Positions 1 through 9,754 are shown, counted from the stretch's first letter. The stretch: DNA of 64,000 nucleotides from Streptomyces griseochromogenes (GCF_001542625.1 NZ_CP016279.1:5456001-5520000), one strand, 5' to 3'. Numbers and translations are program-made. The notes: generated from the sequence alone by a model not told the origin.

Positions 1-1206
1 GTCGTGTTGATCTCGAAGGTGACCTTGCCTCCGCCGGGCGGCACAGTGCCGGCCACTTCCTGCTTCGGGGAGTCGTTCGGAAGGCCGAAGCCCATCAGCA
101 GCACGATGGTGACGAGCATGGCGGCAGCGAGCCAGCCCAGGGCGCGCAAGGCGCGCAGGCCGTAACCGGAGAGCAGCCAGTACCCCCACAGCAGGAAGCG
201 TTCGCTGGGCGGGGTTCCGGTGCGGTCGTGACGGCGCATCTCCATCTCGCCGTAGTAAAAGTCGGCGGCGTACGGGGCCGGATGGGGCTGGTCGGCGTTT
301 CGCGCGCGCCAGTGGTGCTCCTCGGCCAAGGTGCGTCGGCGGGTCCAGCGGGAGAGCCGTATGGGGGGCTGGAGGCGGGTGGGGGTGAGGGCGAAGACGC
401 AACGGCCTTCCAGGCGGAGCTGGTCGAGGTGGAAGGCTCCAGAGAACAGGCAATCGCTCAGATCGACGTCGGTCAGGACCAAGTGCATGGCATCCACCCC
501 GCGCACCGAGGTCACTCGCACTCCGCTCTCTGTACCTTCCAAGAGGCTCTCATCGGCCACCGTATCCATGACCGCGAAGGGGGCGGGATGAGCGGTGACC
601 GCCACGGGCGAAGACAAGACCGCATCGCTGAGATCCACGATCGTATAGCGCAAACGCAGGGTGGCTGTCGACTCCCACCGGGTCCTGGCACCCCATATCC
701 GAGGCGCCGCGATCTCCAACGTCACCGGCACCTCGAACACCGCACCGGATAGATCAACCTCCTTCGCGCACAGCACCGGCCCGAAGTGTGGCATCGCTGC
801 AAACCGTGTCCCGGAGAAGTCAGCGTTGTCGGAGAACTGCGCCCCGTAGAACCAGACGTCACCGAAGAGCTGGGTCATGCGGAAGCTGGCCTCGCCGGAG
901 AACTGCGCCATGTAGAACCGGGCGTCGCCCGAGAATCTAGCTGCGTTGTAAGAGGTGTAGCCAGAGAACTGCGCGACGTAAAACCTGGCATCGCCGGAGA
1001 TCTGCACCTCGTCGAACAAGGCGTCACCGGAGAACTGCGCCCTATGAAACCCGGCGTCGCCCAAGAACCGCGCCTCGACGAAATCGGCGTCGCCGAAGAA
1101 CTCCGCCCTGTGGAACGAGGCGGTCCCGGAGAACTGTGCCTCCCGGAACGAGGCGTCGCCGTAGAACTGCGCCTCCTGGAAGGCGGAGGCCCCGAAGTGG
1201 CTTTAT
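1..1206 (-). pseudogene. Pentapeptide-repeat membrane protein, 5' end lost to IS21 insertion
   Basis: An open minus-strand frame runs from an in-frame TAA at about 1205-1207 to the left edge of the window without a stop. From about 1200 down to 750 it encodes tandem pentapeptide repeats of the A(D/N)LXX/AQFSGDA type, for example AQFSGDAGF-like units. A repeat-free stretch follows, then a membrane segment near 90-170 (RALGWLAAAMLVTIVLLMGF). This repeat-plus-transmembrane layout is common in Streptomyces membrane pentapeptide proteins of unknown function. The start codon and first repeats are missing because the IS21-family element begins at this point. No matching 5' portion is visible beyond the far end of the element, so an adjacent deletion is likely. 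The 3' end lies outside the window. Confidence 0.75.
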
Positions 1207-1342
1207 TCACGAGTCGTGACGGCGGTTGTACACGGGTTTGGGAGGCGCCCGTTTCCACGGTCGGGTGATGTTCACGAGTTTTGAAGGCAGTGGGGGGCTT
1301 GCCAGGACAGCATCGGGGTGTTCCCGGTGAAAGGCCCTGGTC

Positions 1343-2989
1343 ATGCCGCAGATGTCGAAGGTGGAGCTGTACGCGGCGATCCGGCGGGACCACCGAGCCG
1401 GCATGACGATGCGGGAGTTGGAGCGCAAGCACAACGTTGCCTGGCGAACGGTGCGCAAGGCCCTGGACTCGGCCTGGCCGGAGCCTCGCAAGCCGCTGCC
1501 GCCGCGGCCATCGGCGCTGGATGCGTACAAGGCGGTGATCGACGGGATCCTGCGGGCGGACCTGGACGCGCCGCGCAAGCAGCGGCATACGGTCACCCGG
1601 ATCTTCCACCGGCTGATCGAGGAACACGGCGCCGACGTGTCCTATCCGATGGTCAGGCGCTATGTCGCCGACCGGAAGCCGCAGATCGCGGTGGAGGCGG
1701 GCAAGGCGCCCATCGAGGCGTTCGTCCCGCAGACCCATCCGCCCGGCATGGAGGCGGAGGTCGACTTCGGCGACGTGGCCGTGCGTCTGGCAGGCGAGCT
1801 GGTGACCTGCTACCTGTTCTCCTTCCGTCTGTCGTATTCGGGCAAGGCCGTCCACCGGGTGTTCGCCTCTGCTGGTCAGGAAGCCTTCTTTGAGGGGCAC
1901 GTGCACGCGCTGCGGACGCTGGGCGGTGTCCCGCGGGGGCGGGTGCGCTATGACAACCTCAAGGCCGCCGTCGCCCAGGTGCTGGGGCTGAGCCGGGCGA
2001 GGGTGGAGACCGACCGGTGGATCGCCTTCCGATCGCATTTCGGCATCGAGAGCTTCTACTGCCGCCCAGGCGTCGACGGCGCCCACGAGAAAGGCGGTGT
2101 CGAGGGGCAGATCGGCTACTTCCGCCGCAACCACTTCACCCCGGTGCCGGAGGTCTCCTCGCTGGCGGAGCTGAACGAGATGGTCGAGCAGTGGGACCTG
2201 CACGACGGCCGGCGCCGGATCGGCTCGCGGCCACGGACGATCGACGAGTACTTCGCCGTCGAACAGCCGCTGCTGATGCCGCTGCCGCAGGAACCGTTTG
2301 AGACTGGGAGAGTGTTCACCCCCAGGGTCGACCGCTACAGCCAGATCGCGGTGCGCACCAACCGCTACTCGGTGCCGGTCCGCCTGATCGGCAAACGCGT
2401 CCGGGTCGTGCTGCACGCCTCTCACCTGGTGGTTTACGACCAGAACGTGGAAGTGGCCCGGCATGAGCGGCTGATCGCCAAGGGCGGCTGCCGCCTGGAT
2501 CTGGACCACTATCTGGAAGCCCTGATCCGCAAGCCGGGCGCTTTCCCCGGCGCCACCGCTCTCGAACAGGCCCGCTCCGCGGGCAGGTTCACCCCGGTCC
2601 ATGACGCCTGGTGGACCCAGGCCCAGAAGGTCCACGGCGAGCGGGACGGCACCCGGGCCCTGATCGAGGTGCTGTTGCTGGGCCGGCACATCCCGCACGA
2701 GTACTTGGTCGCCGGGCTGGCCACCGCCCTGCGGGCCGGGGCCCTGACCGCGGACGCGGTCGCCTTGGAGGCCCGCAAGGCCGCCCAGGCCGAGGATGAG
2801 CCCGCTGCCCTTGGCCCGTCGGGCACCGGAGCGGGCCAGCCGTCGGGGACCGTGACGTTTCTGCACGAGTGGAAGCTGGCCCACCTTCCGCCGGACACCA
2901 GGCCGCTGCCCTCGGTGGCCCCGTATGACCAGCTGCTCCGCCGCCGTCGCGCCGACGGCGGCGCCCACCGAGAGGAAGAAGCCCAGTGA
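1343..2989 (+). CDS. istA: IS21-family transposase IstA
   Basis: A 548-residue DDE recombinase that catalyses strand transfer for the IS21 element. The N-terminal HTH is at about residues 20-42 (MTMRELERKHNVAWRTVRKA). The catalytic core shows D141 in EVDFGD, D204 in RYDN and a glutamate in HEKGGVEG around residues 249-254. Length and domain order match full IstA proteins. The ATG is used because the frame upstream has no domain content. The last bases overlap the start of istB (GTGA), implying translational coupling. No lesions are seen. Confidence 0.93.
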   Translation: MPQMSKVELYAAIRRDHRAGMTMRELERKHNVAWRTVRKALDSAWPEPRKPLPPRPSALDAYKAVIDGILRADLDAPRKQRHTVTRIFHRLIEEHGADVSYPMVRRYVADRKPQIAVEAGKAPIEAFVPQTHPPGMEAEVDFGDVAVRLAGELVTCYLFSFRLSYSGKAVHRVFASAGQEAFFEGHVHALRTLGGVPRGRVRYDNLKAAVAQVLGLSRARVETDRWIAFRSHFGIESFYCRPGVDGAHEKGGVEGQIGYFRRNHFTPVPEVSSLAELNEMVEQWDLHDGRRRIGSRPRTIDEYFAVEQPLLMPLPQEPFETGRVFTPRVDRYSQIAVRTNRYSVPVRLIGKRVRVVLHASHLVVYDQNVEVARHERLIAKGGCRLDLDHYLEALIRKPGAFPGATALEQARSAGRFTPVHDAWWTQAQKVHGERDGTRALIEVLLLGRHIPHEYLVAGLATALRAGALTADAVALEARKAAQAEDEPAALGPSGTGAGQPSGTVTFLHEWKLAHLPPDTRPLPSVAPYDQLLRRRRADGGAHREEEAQ

Positions 2990-3783
2990 CCCTGCCCCGC
3001 CAGCGAGGCTTGACCGAGCAGGCCGCCACCACCGCCATCGACACCGCCTGCCGTCTGCTGCGGCTGCCGTCGATCCGCAAGGAGTTCGCCGACATCGCCG
3101 ACCGGGCGGTGAAGGACCAGATGACCTATCGCGGCTTCCTCGCCGAGCTGCTGATGGCCGAGTGCGACGACCGGGCCCGCCGCCGCTCGGAACGGCGGAT
3201 CAAGGCGGCCGGGTTCCCGCGGGAGAAGTCGCTGCGGACCTTCGATTTCGACGCCAACCCCAACATCGACGCGGCCACCATCAACACGCTCGCCAGCTGC
3301 GAGTGGATCAAGAAGGGACAGCCGCTCTGCCTGATCGGCGACTCCGGCACCGGCAAGTCGCACATGCTGATCGCCCTGGGCACCGAGGCCGCCATGAAGG
3401 GCTACCGGGTCCGATACACGCTGGCCACGAAACTGGTGAACGAGCTGGTCGAGGCCGCCGACGAAAAGCAGCTCACCAAGACCATCGCCCGCTACGGCCG
3501 CGTCGATCTTTTGTGCATCGACGAGTTGGGATACATGGAACTGGACCGGCACGGCGCCGAGTTGCTGTTCCAGGTCCTGACCGAACGCGAGGAGAAGAAC
3601 AGCGTCGCCATCGCCTCCAACGAGTCGTTCGGCGGCTGGACGAAGACCTTCACCGACCCCCGGCTCTGCGCGGCCATCGTCGACCGCCTCACCTTCAACG
3701 GCACGATCATCGAGACCGGCACCGACTCCTACCGGCTCGCCTCCACCCGCGCCCGGGTCGAGGAACCCGCCAAGGCCGGCTGA
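2986..3783 (+). CDS. istB: IS21-family helper ATPase IstB
   Basis: A 265-residue AAA+ ATPase of the DnaC/IstB group that assembles on target DNA and stimulates IstA. Walker A is GDSGTGKS at residues 118-125 and Walker B is LLCIDE at about 175-180. The N-terminal 90 residues match the IstB N-domain (RKEFADIAD, YRGFLAELL). The GTG start overlaps the istA stop by four bases, the normal arrangement in this family. The gene appears complete. Confidence 0.93.
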   Translation: MTLPRQRGLTEQAATTAIDTACRLLRLPSIRKEFADIADRAVKDQMTYRGFLAELLMAECDDRARRRSERRIKAAGFPREKSLRTFDFDANPNIDAATINTLASCEWIKKGQPLCLIGDSGTGKSHMLIALGTEAAMKGYRVRYTLATKLVNELVEAADEKQLTKTIARYGRVDLLCIDELGYMELDRHGAELLFQVLTEREEKNSVAIASNESFGGWTKTFTDPRLCAAIVDRLTFNGTIIETGTDSYRLASTRARVEEPAKAG

Positions 3784-3927
3784 CACCCGCAGGCCCCACC
3801 TCGACGGCCCGCCGCCCTCACGGGCGGCGGGCCTCCCACGAAGTGATGACCCACCCTTGAACCTGGATCCTCGCGCTCGCCCGGCTTCATCGCGATGAGT
3901 GCGGAGACCGCCGAGCACGACCTCGGT

Positions 3928-4590
3928 CTAAAACAACTTCCAGTTGCCCTCGGAGACCACTTCGACGGCGCCGCCGGTCACCTTGAGGGCGGTCTGCTCG
4001 TCAATCGCATACGCCGGCCCCGCGATCTGGGCCGCCCACCGTTCTGCCGCGGCCATGGTGTTGTCCGGACAATCCGGATGATCCAGGTGCGGGAAGATCG
4101 AAAAATCAACCACGCCCAGCGCGCTGTCGCCGCCCGCGGGCGGCTTCCAGCCCACGAACTCCTCCCCGACGCGGGGGGTCATCACACAGCTCCCGGCGCT
4201 GAGACCCACATAGACAGTGTCGGGCAGCGACGGCAGGAGCTCAGCCAGCCCGGACTCCCGCATCCAGTGGCACAGATACAGCGTGTCACCGCCGTTGACC
4301 AGCAGGACGTCGGCCTCCCGGACCCAGGAGACCCAGAGCGCAGCCTCGATACTGGGCAGCGCGGTGAGCTCCAGCACGCCCACCGACTTCCACCCCAGCT
4401 CGGTCATGGGGCTGGGAGATCGTCCGCTGATGAATCGCCATGGCCCGCCCGGATCGGCATACGGGCCCCCGTACCCCGCGGTGGGGATGCACAGGGCGCT
4501 GGACTCGGCAATCGGCTTACCCAGGAGGTCAACCAACGCATCCTGGATGCTCGCGTTCTTGACGCCGGAGTCGGTGAGGAGAAGCTTCAT
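3928..4590 (-). CDS. pepE: Peptidase E-like (family S51) serine hydrolase
   Basis: About 220 residues with the class I glutamine-amidotransferase-like fold of peptidase E. This family cleaves Asp-Xaa dipeptides or, in cyanophycinase relatives, aspartyl peptides. The nucleophile elbow is YVGLSAGSCV, with the serine at about residue 131. LLVNGGDTLYL precedes it, as in PepE, and FPHLDHPD may carry the histidine. The ATG at 4590 is preferred over an upstream start at 4641 because GGAAGG lies just upstream. It stands alone, convergent with the IS21 element. Likely cytoplasmic and intact. Confidence 0.8.
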   Translation of the reverse strand: MKLLLTDSGVKNASIQDALVDLLGKPIAESSALCIPTAGYGGPYADPGGPWRFISGRSPSPMTELGWKSVGVLELTALPSIEAALWVSWVREADVLLVNGGDTLYLCHWMRESGLAELLPSLPDTVYVGLSAGSCVMTPRVGEEFVGWKPPAGGDSALGVVDFSIFPHLDHPDCPDNTMAAAERWAAQIAGPAYAIDEQTALKVTGGAVEVVSEGNWKLF

Positions 4591-4593
4591 CAT

Positions 4594-5508
4594 GTCCTTC
4601 CCAAGGAACGCCGCACGCGTCAACAACAAGCCGTTCGTCAACGCGCCACAGACGTCACCATGTCATGGCTGCCTCAGGACAGGCACTCGGACTCACGAAG
4701 CACGAGCCTCTCGGTCCTGATCGGGGCCAGCGGCCAGGCGACTCACATCCCCCTCCAACGGGCCACAAGCCGCGCTGCTTCACCCTGCGGGTGCAAGGAG
4801 GGGTTCTGACGTCATTTCTCGTGAACATCCACGGCCCCGCCGACCGCCCATCGCCACCCAAACTGATGGACAAACGCTGCTGCTTGAAGTGAACGAAGCC
4901 ACCCCGAAGTGGGGTTTTCCGATCGTGGGGTCGTGGAGAGCACGGAGAAGGGCTGCGAGGAGCGGTTCGGTGAACGGTGTGCCACGGTGATCGATGTCGG
5001 TACCGGGGGCCAGCCCATCAAGGTAGGTGTCGCGATCGATCTCGGTTAGATGGGCCAGACATGCGCCGTGACCAGGAATCCGGACGCCGCGGCAGCCGAC
5101 CGGATCCTCCGCGTCAGCGCCATGCGCAGCACGGCCACGCAGACGGTGGCGGCGGTACAGGGTTCGGGTGAGCCATGCCTAGAAGACGATCAGGAACGGT
5201 CGGGCAGTTGCTCAGACCGCCCACTTCGCAGGGCCTCCTGAAAGTGCTCCCCGGGTGGATCACGGCGTGCTCGCCCAGCGGCTTTGAGTGAGCGACTTCT
5301 GAGCTCTCCCGTGGCCTGCGGGACCAGCGCCGCGGCGAATCGCCCTGCAGCCGCGGGGCCGGACCGGTCAACACCGCGATGCGCGTGGCGTAGTGGCCGC
5401 CGGCAGGTGCCGACCCGGGGCGACGGCCGCCCCTCCCGCCGCTGCAGAAACCTGTCTCGAATTCGCTGTGTCGATCCGCTTTCCAGTCGTGTACTACTGG
5501 GCATCAAT
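4594..5508. other. Intergenic region without a recognisable gene
   Basis: None of the frames here shows family motifs or a sensible start with a ribosome binding site. The sequence between about 4920 and 5250 has a coding-like texture and may be an eroded gene, but I cannot name it. A short terminator-like hairpin lies at 4901-4918 and an operator-like palindrome begins at 5509. Confidence 0.4.
4901..4918 (+). terminator. Short hairpin followed by T-run
   Basis: ACCCC-GAAGT-GGGGT followed by TTT forms a small GC stem with a T tail. The stem is only five base pairs, so this is weak. It lies upstream of the peptidase gene rather than downstream of any obvious gene. Confidence 0.3.
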
Positions 5509-5532
5509 AGTGCTGTAGCTAAGTACAGCACT
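5509..5532. promoter_or_regulatory. Perfect palindromic operator-like site
   Basis: AGTGCTGTA-N6-TACAGCACT is a perfect 9-bp inverted repeat ending 22 bases before the TTG start of the HTH protein at 5555. Size, symmetry and position suggest a dimeric repressor operator over the promoter or leader, possibly autoregulatory. No known consensus was matched. Confidence 0.55.
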
Positions 5533-5554
5533 TGAGTTGAAGGGGGAGAGCACG

Positions 5555-6931
5555 TTGGTCTACGACATTCGCCCGCTCGCCAACGGGCTGCGGACGGACC
5601 ACCCGGTCCCCGGCCTGCCGTTCGTCGACGACTCGCACCTGCCGCTGGACGACGGCCCGGACGCCATCGAGGCGGTCGGCCGCAACAAGAGCGAAGGCAT
5701 GTGGGGCCGCTGCGACACCTCCCACGCGGGAGGCTGGCTGGCCTTCACCACCGACCCGATAGCCCACCACCTGGGCTGGGCTATTCGCCACCACCCCGAG
5801 CACGGCCGCACCGTCCTCCTGCTCCGCGACGAGGACACCGCCAGCCTGCACACCTACTGGTCCGGTGCGCCGCTGCTGTTCAGGGCCGGCGGCTACTGGT
5901 GGGACGGCCACACCTGGTACCGGCCCGGCCAGATCTGGGACCCGGTCACCGAGGACTACGCACGCCACAAGGCACGCGCCACCGCCACCGTCCACGCCGC
6001 CGACATGCTCGACGGCCACGCCCACCCCGACCGCGCCCACCTGCAAAAGGTCGCCACCTTCGATCCGGCCACCGCCAAGCCGGAGAACTGGATCGACGAC
6101 CTGACCCGGTGGGCGCAGCACCACCAGCGGCAGGTCGACCCCTTGCCGCTCGACCGTTGCGTCGTCGACCTGGCCAGTCCCGAACTCGCCGGAGACCGGC
6201 TGCTCGGCGTGCCCGAGATGGCCGCGCTCGGCGGCATCACGGCCTCCACCCTGCGCGGCTACATCTCCCGCGGCGAGAACGACATCCCCCTGCCCCAGGC
6301 GACCGTCGGCGGCCGCGCCCAGTGGTCCCGCCCCGTCGCCGAAGACTGGGCCGAAGCCCGGCGCCGCTCCGCCGAAGGACTGAAGGAGGCCATGACGGCC
6401 GGCGACCGCCACCACCTCGCCCCGGGAGCGGCTCAGATTCGCGACCGGCTCAGCGAGACCTTCTTCCGCTACCTGTGGAAGCGGCCCGACATCCGCAAAC
6501 GCTGGGCCCTGCGCCACCGCAACGAGCCGAGCGTGCGGGAAGTAGCCGACCAGCTGGCCTTCGACGTCGCCGACAGCCTCCGGCAGATCATCCCGACCGA
6601 CGCCCTCGGACCGACCATCCGCCACGCCGTCCTGGAGGACTTCACCACCTCGCTGCGCACCGCCGAACGCCGGGGCGGTGAGCTCAAGGGCTTCGACCTG
6701 ATCCTGTCGCTGCCCCTGGCGAAGATGCTCGGCTGGTTTATCCAGCACTTCCCGACCTCGGCCCAGTGGTACCTCGGCGAAATCATGAGCGAGGCGGACC
6801 GGCAGCTCGGCATCCCCGCTCAGGTGTCCGGCGAAGCGCTGCGGCGGTCCGCGATCACGGACGGGGAGCTCGACGCCCAAACCTCGAAGGAGTTCTTCTC
6901 CCGTCTCGTGCCGAGGGAACCGGAGAGCTGA
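5555..6931 (+). CDS. Unknown protein with excisionase-like HTH
   Basis: About 458 residues of unknown function. The middle (LLGVPEMAALGGITASTLRG then QWSRPVAEDW) resembles the winged HTH of excisionase/MerR-like proteins, with a helix pair followed by a basic wing. The N-terminal 150 residues are rich in Trp and His and look enzymatic or nucleic-acid-binding, but match no family I recognise. The TTG at 5555 is chosen because AGGGGGAG lies seven bases upstream; the frame stays open a further six codons. Such proteins are common on Streptomyces plasmids and integrative elements, an inference from texture rather than a match. The palindrome at 5509-5532 probably controls it. Confidence 0.6.
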   Translation: MVYDIRPLANGLRTDHPVPGLPFVDDSHLPLDDGPDAIEAVGRNKSEGMWGRCDTSHAGGWLAFTTDPIAHHLGWAIRHHPEHGRTVLLLRDEDTASLHTYWSGAPLLFRAGGYWWDGHTWYRPGQIWDPVTEDYARHKARATATVHAADMLDGHAHPDRAHLQKVATFDPATAKPENWIDDLTRWAQHHQRQVDPLPLDRCVVDLASPELAGDRLLGVPEMAALGGITASTLRGYISRGENDIPLPQATVGGRAQWSRPVAEDWAEARRRSAEGLKEAMTAGDRHHLAPGAAQIRDRLSETFFRYLWKRPDIRKRWALRHRNEPSVREVADQLAFDVADSLRQIIPTDALGPTIRHAVLEDFTTSLRTAERRGGELKGFDLILSLPLAKMLGWFIQHFPTSAQWYLGEIMSEADRQLGIPAQVSGEALRRSAITDGELDAQTSKEFFSRLVPREPES

Positions 6932-6950
6932 GACCACCAGCGGACATGGA

Positions 6951-6989
6951 GGAGGGGCGGAAGCCACCGACAGTGGCTCCCGTCCCTCC
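6951..6989. terminator. Bidirectional hairpin between convergent genes
   Basis: The arms GGAGGGGCGG-AAGCCAC and GTGGCT-CCCGTCCCTCC pair around a CGACA loop with one or two bulges. The hairpin sits just downstream of the gene ending at 6931 and in the gap before the convergent gene ending at 7193. There is no U-tract, as is usual for Streptomyces terminators. Confidence 0.55.
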
Positions 6990-7192
6990 AACCGGGCTCA
7001 GCTCAACTCGCACTCGCCCCGCGAGCCCCTCCACGGTGACGGGAACACCGTCAAGATCGGTGCCTGGCTGACCAAAGCCCGTACTAAGCACGGCGCCGGC
7101 GGACTTCCCGGCGAGCACGGGGCCCGGGCCGAAGGTGGCTTCCACCAGCGGCGCCGGTCCCCGCATCGGGACTACAGGCCTCGCGCCACTGG

Positions 7193-8206
7193 TCAGTAGT
7201 GGACGTTCCAGCCCAGCGCCTCGGCGCTGACCTGGAGACCGACCTCCAGGGTGAAGCAGACCCCCAGACCGTGGGCGTCGAGGCTGCTGCCGATCTGACG
7301 GAAGTGGCCGGCCAGCGTGCCCGGCTCGAAGGAGTCGGACAGTACGTGCCAGGGCGGGCGATGCCCTGGCCGTTCCTGCTCCTGGGTCGCCAGAGTGACC
7401 GCGTAGGCGATCACCGCGGGCCACAGCTGCTCGACGAGGTAGTCCCGGCCGTCCTCGTCCGACTCCTGCTCCAACTCTTCGGCCAGATGCGCACGGAACC
7501 GCTCCCGCAGGTCCGGGTGGGCCGCTTCGACGGCTTCGACCACCCTCGCCAGGCCGGCCCCGGCACCCAGGCCGTCCAGGGCAGCCGGACGCGAGTGCGG
7601 GGGCAGCCAGATCCACAACTGACTCAGATCCGACCAGTGCGTGCCCGGGAGCGCCAGGACACCGGCATCGTTGAGACGCTCGACGAAGGTCTTGCCGCCC
7701 GCGCAGGCCAGGAGCGCGGCCACCGCCGCCCATCCCGCGGGCATGGCCAGCTCCTCGAACCACAGGTGGTCGATGTCGTAGGCCAGACGCACAGGGTCGT
7801 ACCCGCCGAACAGGTCACCGTCGAAGGCGCAGGAGGGGCACACGGTCACCTCCTGCGCCACGGTGGGCGCCAGCAGGTACCGCGCCGGGTAGCTGTCGCC
7901 GCAGATCGCGCACTGCGCGTCGTTGACCAGCTTGGCGATCTCGTTCTCCCGTGCGCGGGCCACCGCGGCCGACACCTGGCTCACCAGCTCCGGCGGGGGT
8001 GTGTCGCCTGGCACCTTGAGGACCATTGCTTCGCCGGTGTTGATGCTGATGGGCGGGGCGATGAAGGTGAACTCAGGAGTGATTGTCAGGTCATAGCGTT
8101 CGGCGTCGTCGGGGTGAGCGTCCGTGTCCGTCCCACTGGGGCGGGAGAGCAGTGACCACACCGGTCCGGCGTACGCGGACCACTGCCCCCCCTTCGGGGA
8201 AGCCAT
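7193..8206 (-). CDS. Unknown protein with CxxC zinc motif (C-terminal part of a split gene)
   Basis: About 337 residues, rich in Trp and acidic residues. A treble-clef-like pair, CAICGDSY and CPSCAFDGD, lies at roughly residues 95-130 and probably binds zinc. No catalytic family was recognised. The ATG at 8206 gives MASPKGG, but there is no strong ribosome site, and another frame upstream encodes a typical N-terminus (8193-8375). The two frames meet at a C7/G7 run at 8186-8192. The real gene is therefore probably about 393 residues from 8375, split by a one-base indel that is either real or a base-calling error. Confidence 0.6.
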   Translation of the reverse strand: MASPKGGQWSAYAGPVWSLLSRPSGTDTDAHPDDAERYDLTITPEFTFIAPPISINTGEAMVLKVPGDTPPPELVSQVSAAVARARENEIAKLVNDAQCAICGDSYPARYLLAPTVAQEVTVCPSCAFDGDLFGGYDPVRLAYDIDHLWFEELAMPAGWAAVAALLACAGGKTFVERLNDAGVLALPGTHWSDLSQLWIWLPPHSRPAALDGLGAGAGLARVVEAVEAAHPDLRERFRAHLAEELEQESDEDGRDYLVEQLWPAVIAYAVTLATQEQERPGHRPPWHVLSDSFEPGTLAGHFRQIGSSLDAHGLGVCFTLEVGLQVSAEALGWNVHY

Positions 8207-8375
8207 CGTTTTCCGTCGGCCAGCCGGCCTGGTGGAACGCCTGAACTGCGCTGCGCTGCACATCGGCGGTGAGGATGGCCCGGGAGCCTTCCGCGTGCAT
8301 GCGGGCCGTACGGGCGTATCCGCCCTCGCCCGCCGCAGCACGGATGGCCTGCTTGCGTGCACGATTACGCGTCAT
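8193..8375 (-). pseudogene. N-terminal part of the frameshifted gene at 7193
   Basis: ATG at 8375 opens a frame beginning MTRNRARKQAIRA, an N-terminus of a kind often seen in Streptomyces hypothetical proteins. It continues through AVQAFHQAGWPTEND to the G7 run at 8186-8192, after which its coding character is lost. Moving to the neighbouring frame at that run gives QWSAYAGPVWSLL and the rest of the zinc-motif protein. I infer one gene interrupted by an indel in the homopolymer. Confidence 0.5.
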
Positions 8376-8652
8376 GATGGTCTCGTCTCCGGCGCAGCCC
8401 CACGTCCCACGCCTGGTACGCATCACGTGCAGGCAGAAGGTGTTCACCGTGAGATTCGTAGAACCTTGTCCACCAGGCCGTGAGCCACGTGGGGGCCCGC
8501 AGACGGGAGTCGGGCGATCACGGTCGCCGGGACGAGGGTAGCGCGGCGAGTCCCCAGGGCTCAACGCCCTTGGTGACAGGAGCCATCCCAGCGCTCGCGG
8601 CCCGAGGCGACCTGATGCTCGGCGCCAAGAACGGCACTGCTCCGACCACGAA

Positions 8653-9597
8653 GTGGCCTACCTGAGTCGGGTGGCGCACGGCACCATGCTCTCCATGAAG
8701 GATCAGCGAGCTGAAGAATTCGCCCGGTGCGCCGTCGTGCTGGCCGCGGAGTTGCGCGAGACACGGCGAGAGCGTGCGGTAGCCGCTGGCCCGGAAGAAC
8801 AAACGGATCCTTTCGCCGCTCCCGCCCCGGCAGGCGATGACCCCTTCGCTCCGTCGATGGCCGGCCGGGAGGGCGTCTTCGATCAGGCGCTGTCCAACGG
8901 GCTGGCTGCGATCGTCGCTTCCGAGTGGCCGGGGAAAGAGGCGGACCGCAAGGGACGGGTCCTGTCGGCCAGCGCGCTGCTCAAGGTGATCGAGGAACAC
9001 GTCCCTGCCACTGACGGCATCGTCCTCGTTTCCGACAAGCATCCGATGCCGGACATCCCCCAGGGCGATACGGACGCGCTGTTCCAGGTGCCTCGTCTGT
9101 CGTCGCACACCCGGATCGATGTGCGCACGCTCCAGAACGGGATCGAGGCCAGTCAGGCGGCCCGTCACGGCCGCGGCGCCGGAGCTCTGCAGCATCGCCA
9201 CATCGAGGCCCTGCTGGCCCTCGACGGCCACAGGAGCCTTGGAGTGATGGGAGAGGAGCAGCAGGACCGGATCCAGCAGATCGCGCAGGCAGAGGACGCG
9301 GCCTCCCAGGAACGAGCTGCCGAGTACCTCGAACGGATCGGTGAGGAAGAAGCCACCCGGCGCGCCGAGAACGTGGCCAACCCCAACGCCTACCACCCGA
9401 AGCACAACCCGGATGGACACGACCTTGACACCTGCCCCGTCTGCGGGCACGAGACATTCTGCGTGGAGGGCCTTGACCCTGTCTTCGGCCGGGTCGGGTA
9501 CGGACAGTGCCTGGTGTGCACCTACACGCGCACCCCGGGCGCCGCAGAGGACGAGGCATTCACCGAACAACTCCGGTCGATCATGGACGACGAGTGA
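8653..9597 (+). CDS. Unknown protein with C-terminal zinc ribbon
   Basis: About 314 residues if started at GTG 8653; ATG codons at 8686 and 8695 are alternatives and none has a strong ribosome site. The N-terminal half is acidic and Ala-rich. A helical stretch around residues 190-240 (EEQQDRIQQIAQAEDAASQE) may form a coiled coil. The C-terminal CPVCGH and QCLVC, about 30 residues apart, form a zinc-ribbon-like module. No enzymatic motif is visible. It is transcribed divergently from the split gene to its left. Confidence 0.55.
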   Translation: MAYLSRVAHGTMLSMKDQRAEEFARCAVVLAAELRETRRERAVAAGPEEQTDPFAAPAPAGDDPFAPSMAGREGVFDQALSNGLAAIVASEWPGKEADRKGRVLSASALLKVIEEHVPATDGIVLVSDKHPMPDIPQGDTDALFQVPRLSSHTRIDVRTLQNGIEASQAARHGRGAGALQHRHIEALLALDGHRSLGVMGEEQQDRIQQIAQAEDAASQERAAEYLERIGEEEATRRAENVANPNAYHPKHNPDGHDLDTCPVCGHETFCVEGLDPVFGRVGYGQCLVCTYTRTPGAAEDEAFTEQLRSIMDDE

Positions 9598-9754
9598 TGC
9601 CTTCCGTCGCCCAGAGCCGTGGCCTTCGGCGGCCAGCCCCGTCACCCCGGAGTCCGCGCCTCGGCGTGGGCGCCTCTGAGGGCGGGCAGGGATGGTTCGA
9701 GCCGGGGTGAGCGGCCGGGGCAGGACGGGCGATGTGGTCGTCGTGGGCCCGACG

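Larger units (their letters stand above)
1206..3860 (+). mobile_element. IS21-family insertion sequence
   Basis: The element carries the diagnostic istA-istB pair with overlapping reading frames. The left boundary is placed where the pentapeptide-repeat frame is abruptly broken. Two related copies of TTCACGAGTNNTGANGGCNG occur at 1206-1225 and 1271-1290, which fits the multiple terminal repeats known for IS21 elements. The right boundary, about 3860, is an estimate from the end of the GC-rich hairpin region downstream of istB. I could not define perfect inverted repeats or a target duplication by eye. Both genes look intact, so the element may still be active. Confidence 0.7.

Noticed and set aside
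875..2968. 697-residue minus-strand open frame
   Set aside because: It is the shadow of istA on the opposite strand, with no start signal or family features. The real minus-strand repeat protein uses a different frame and ends at the IS boundary.
5519..6991. 490-residue minus-strand open frame opposite the HTH gene
   Set aside because: Gly/Val/Arg-rich composition typical of antisense frames in GC-rich DNA. The plus-strand gene has a good ribosome site and operator.
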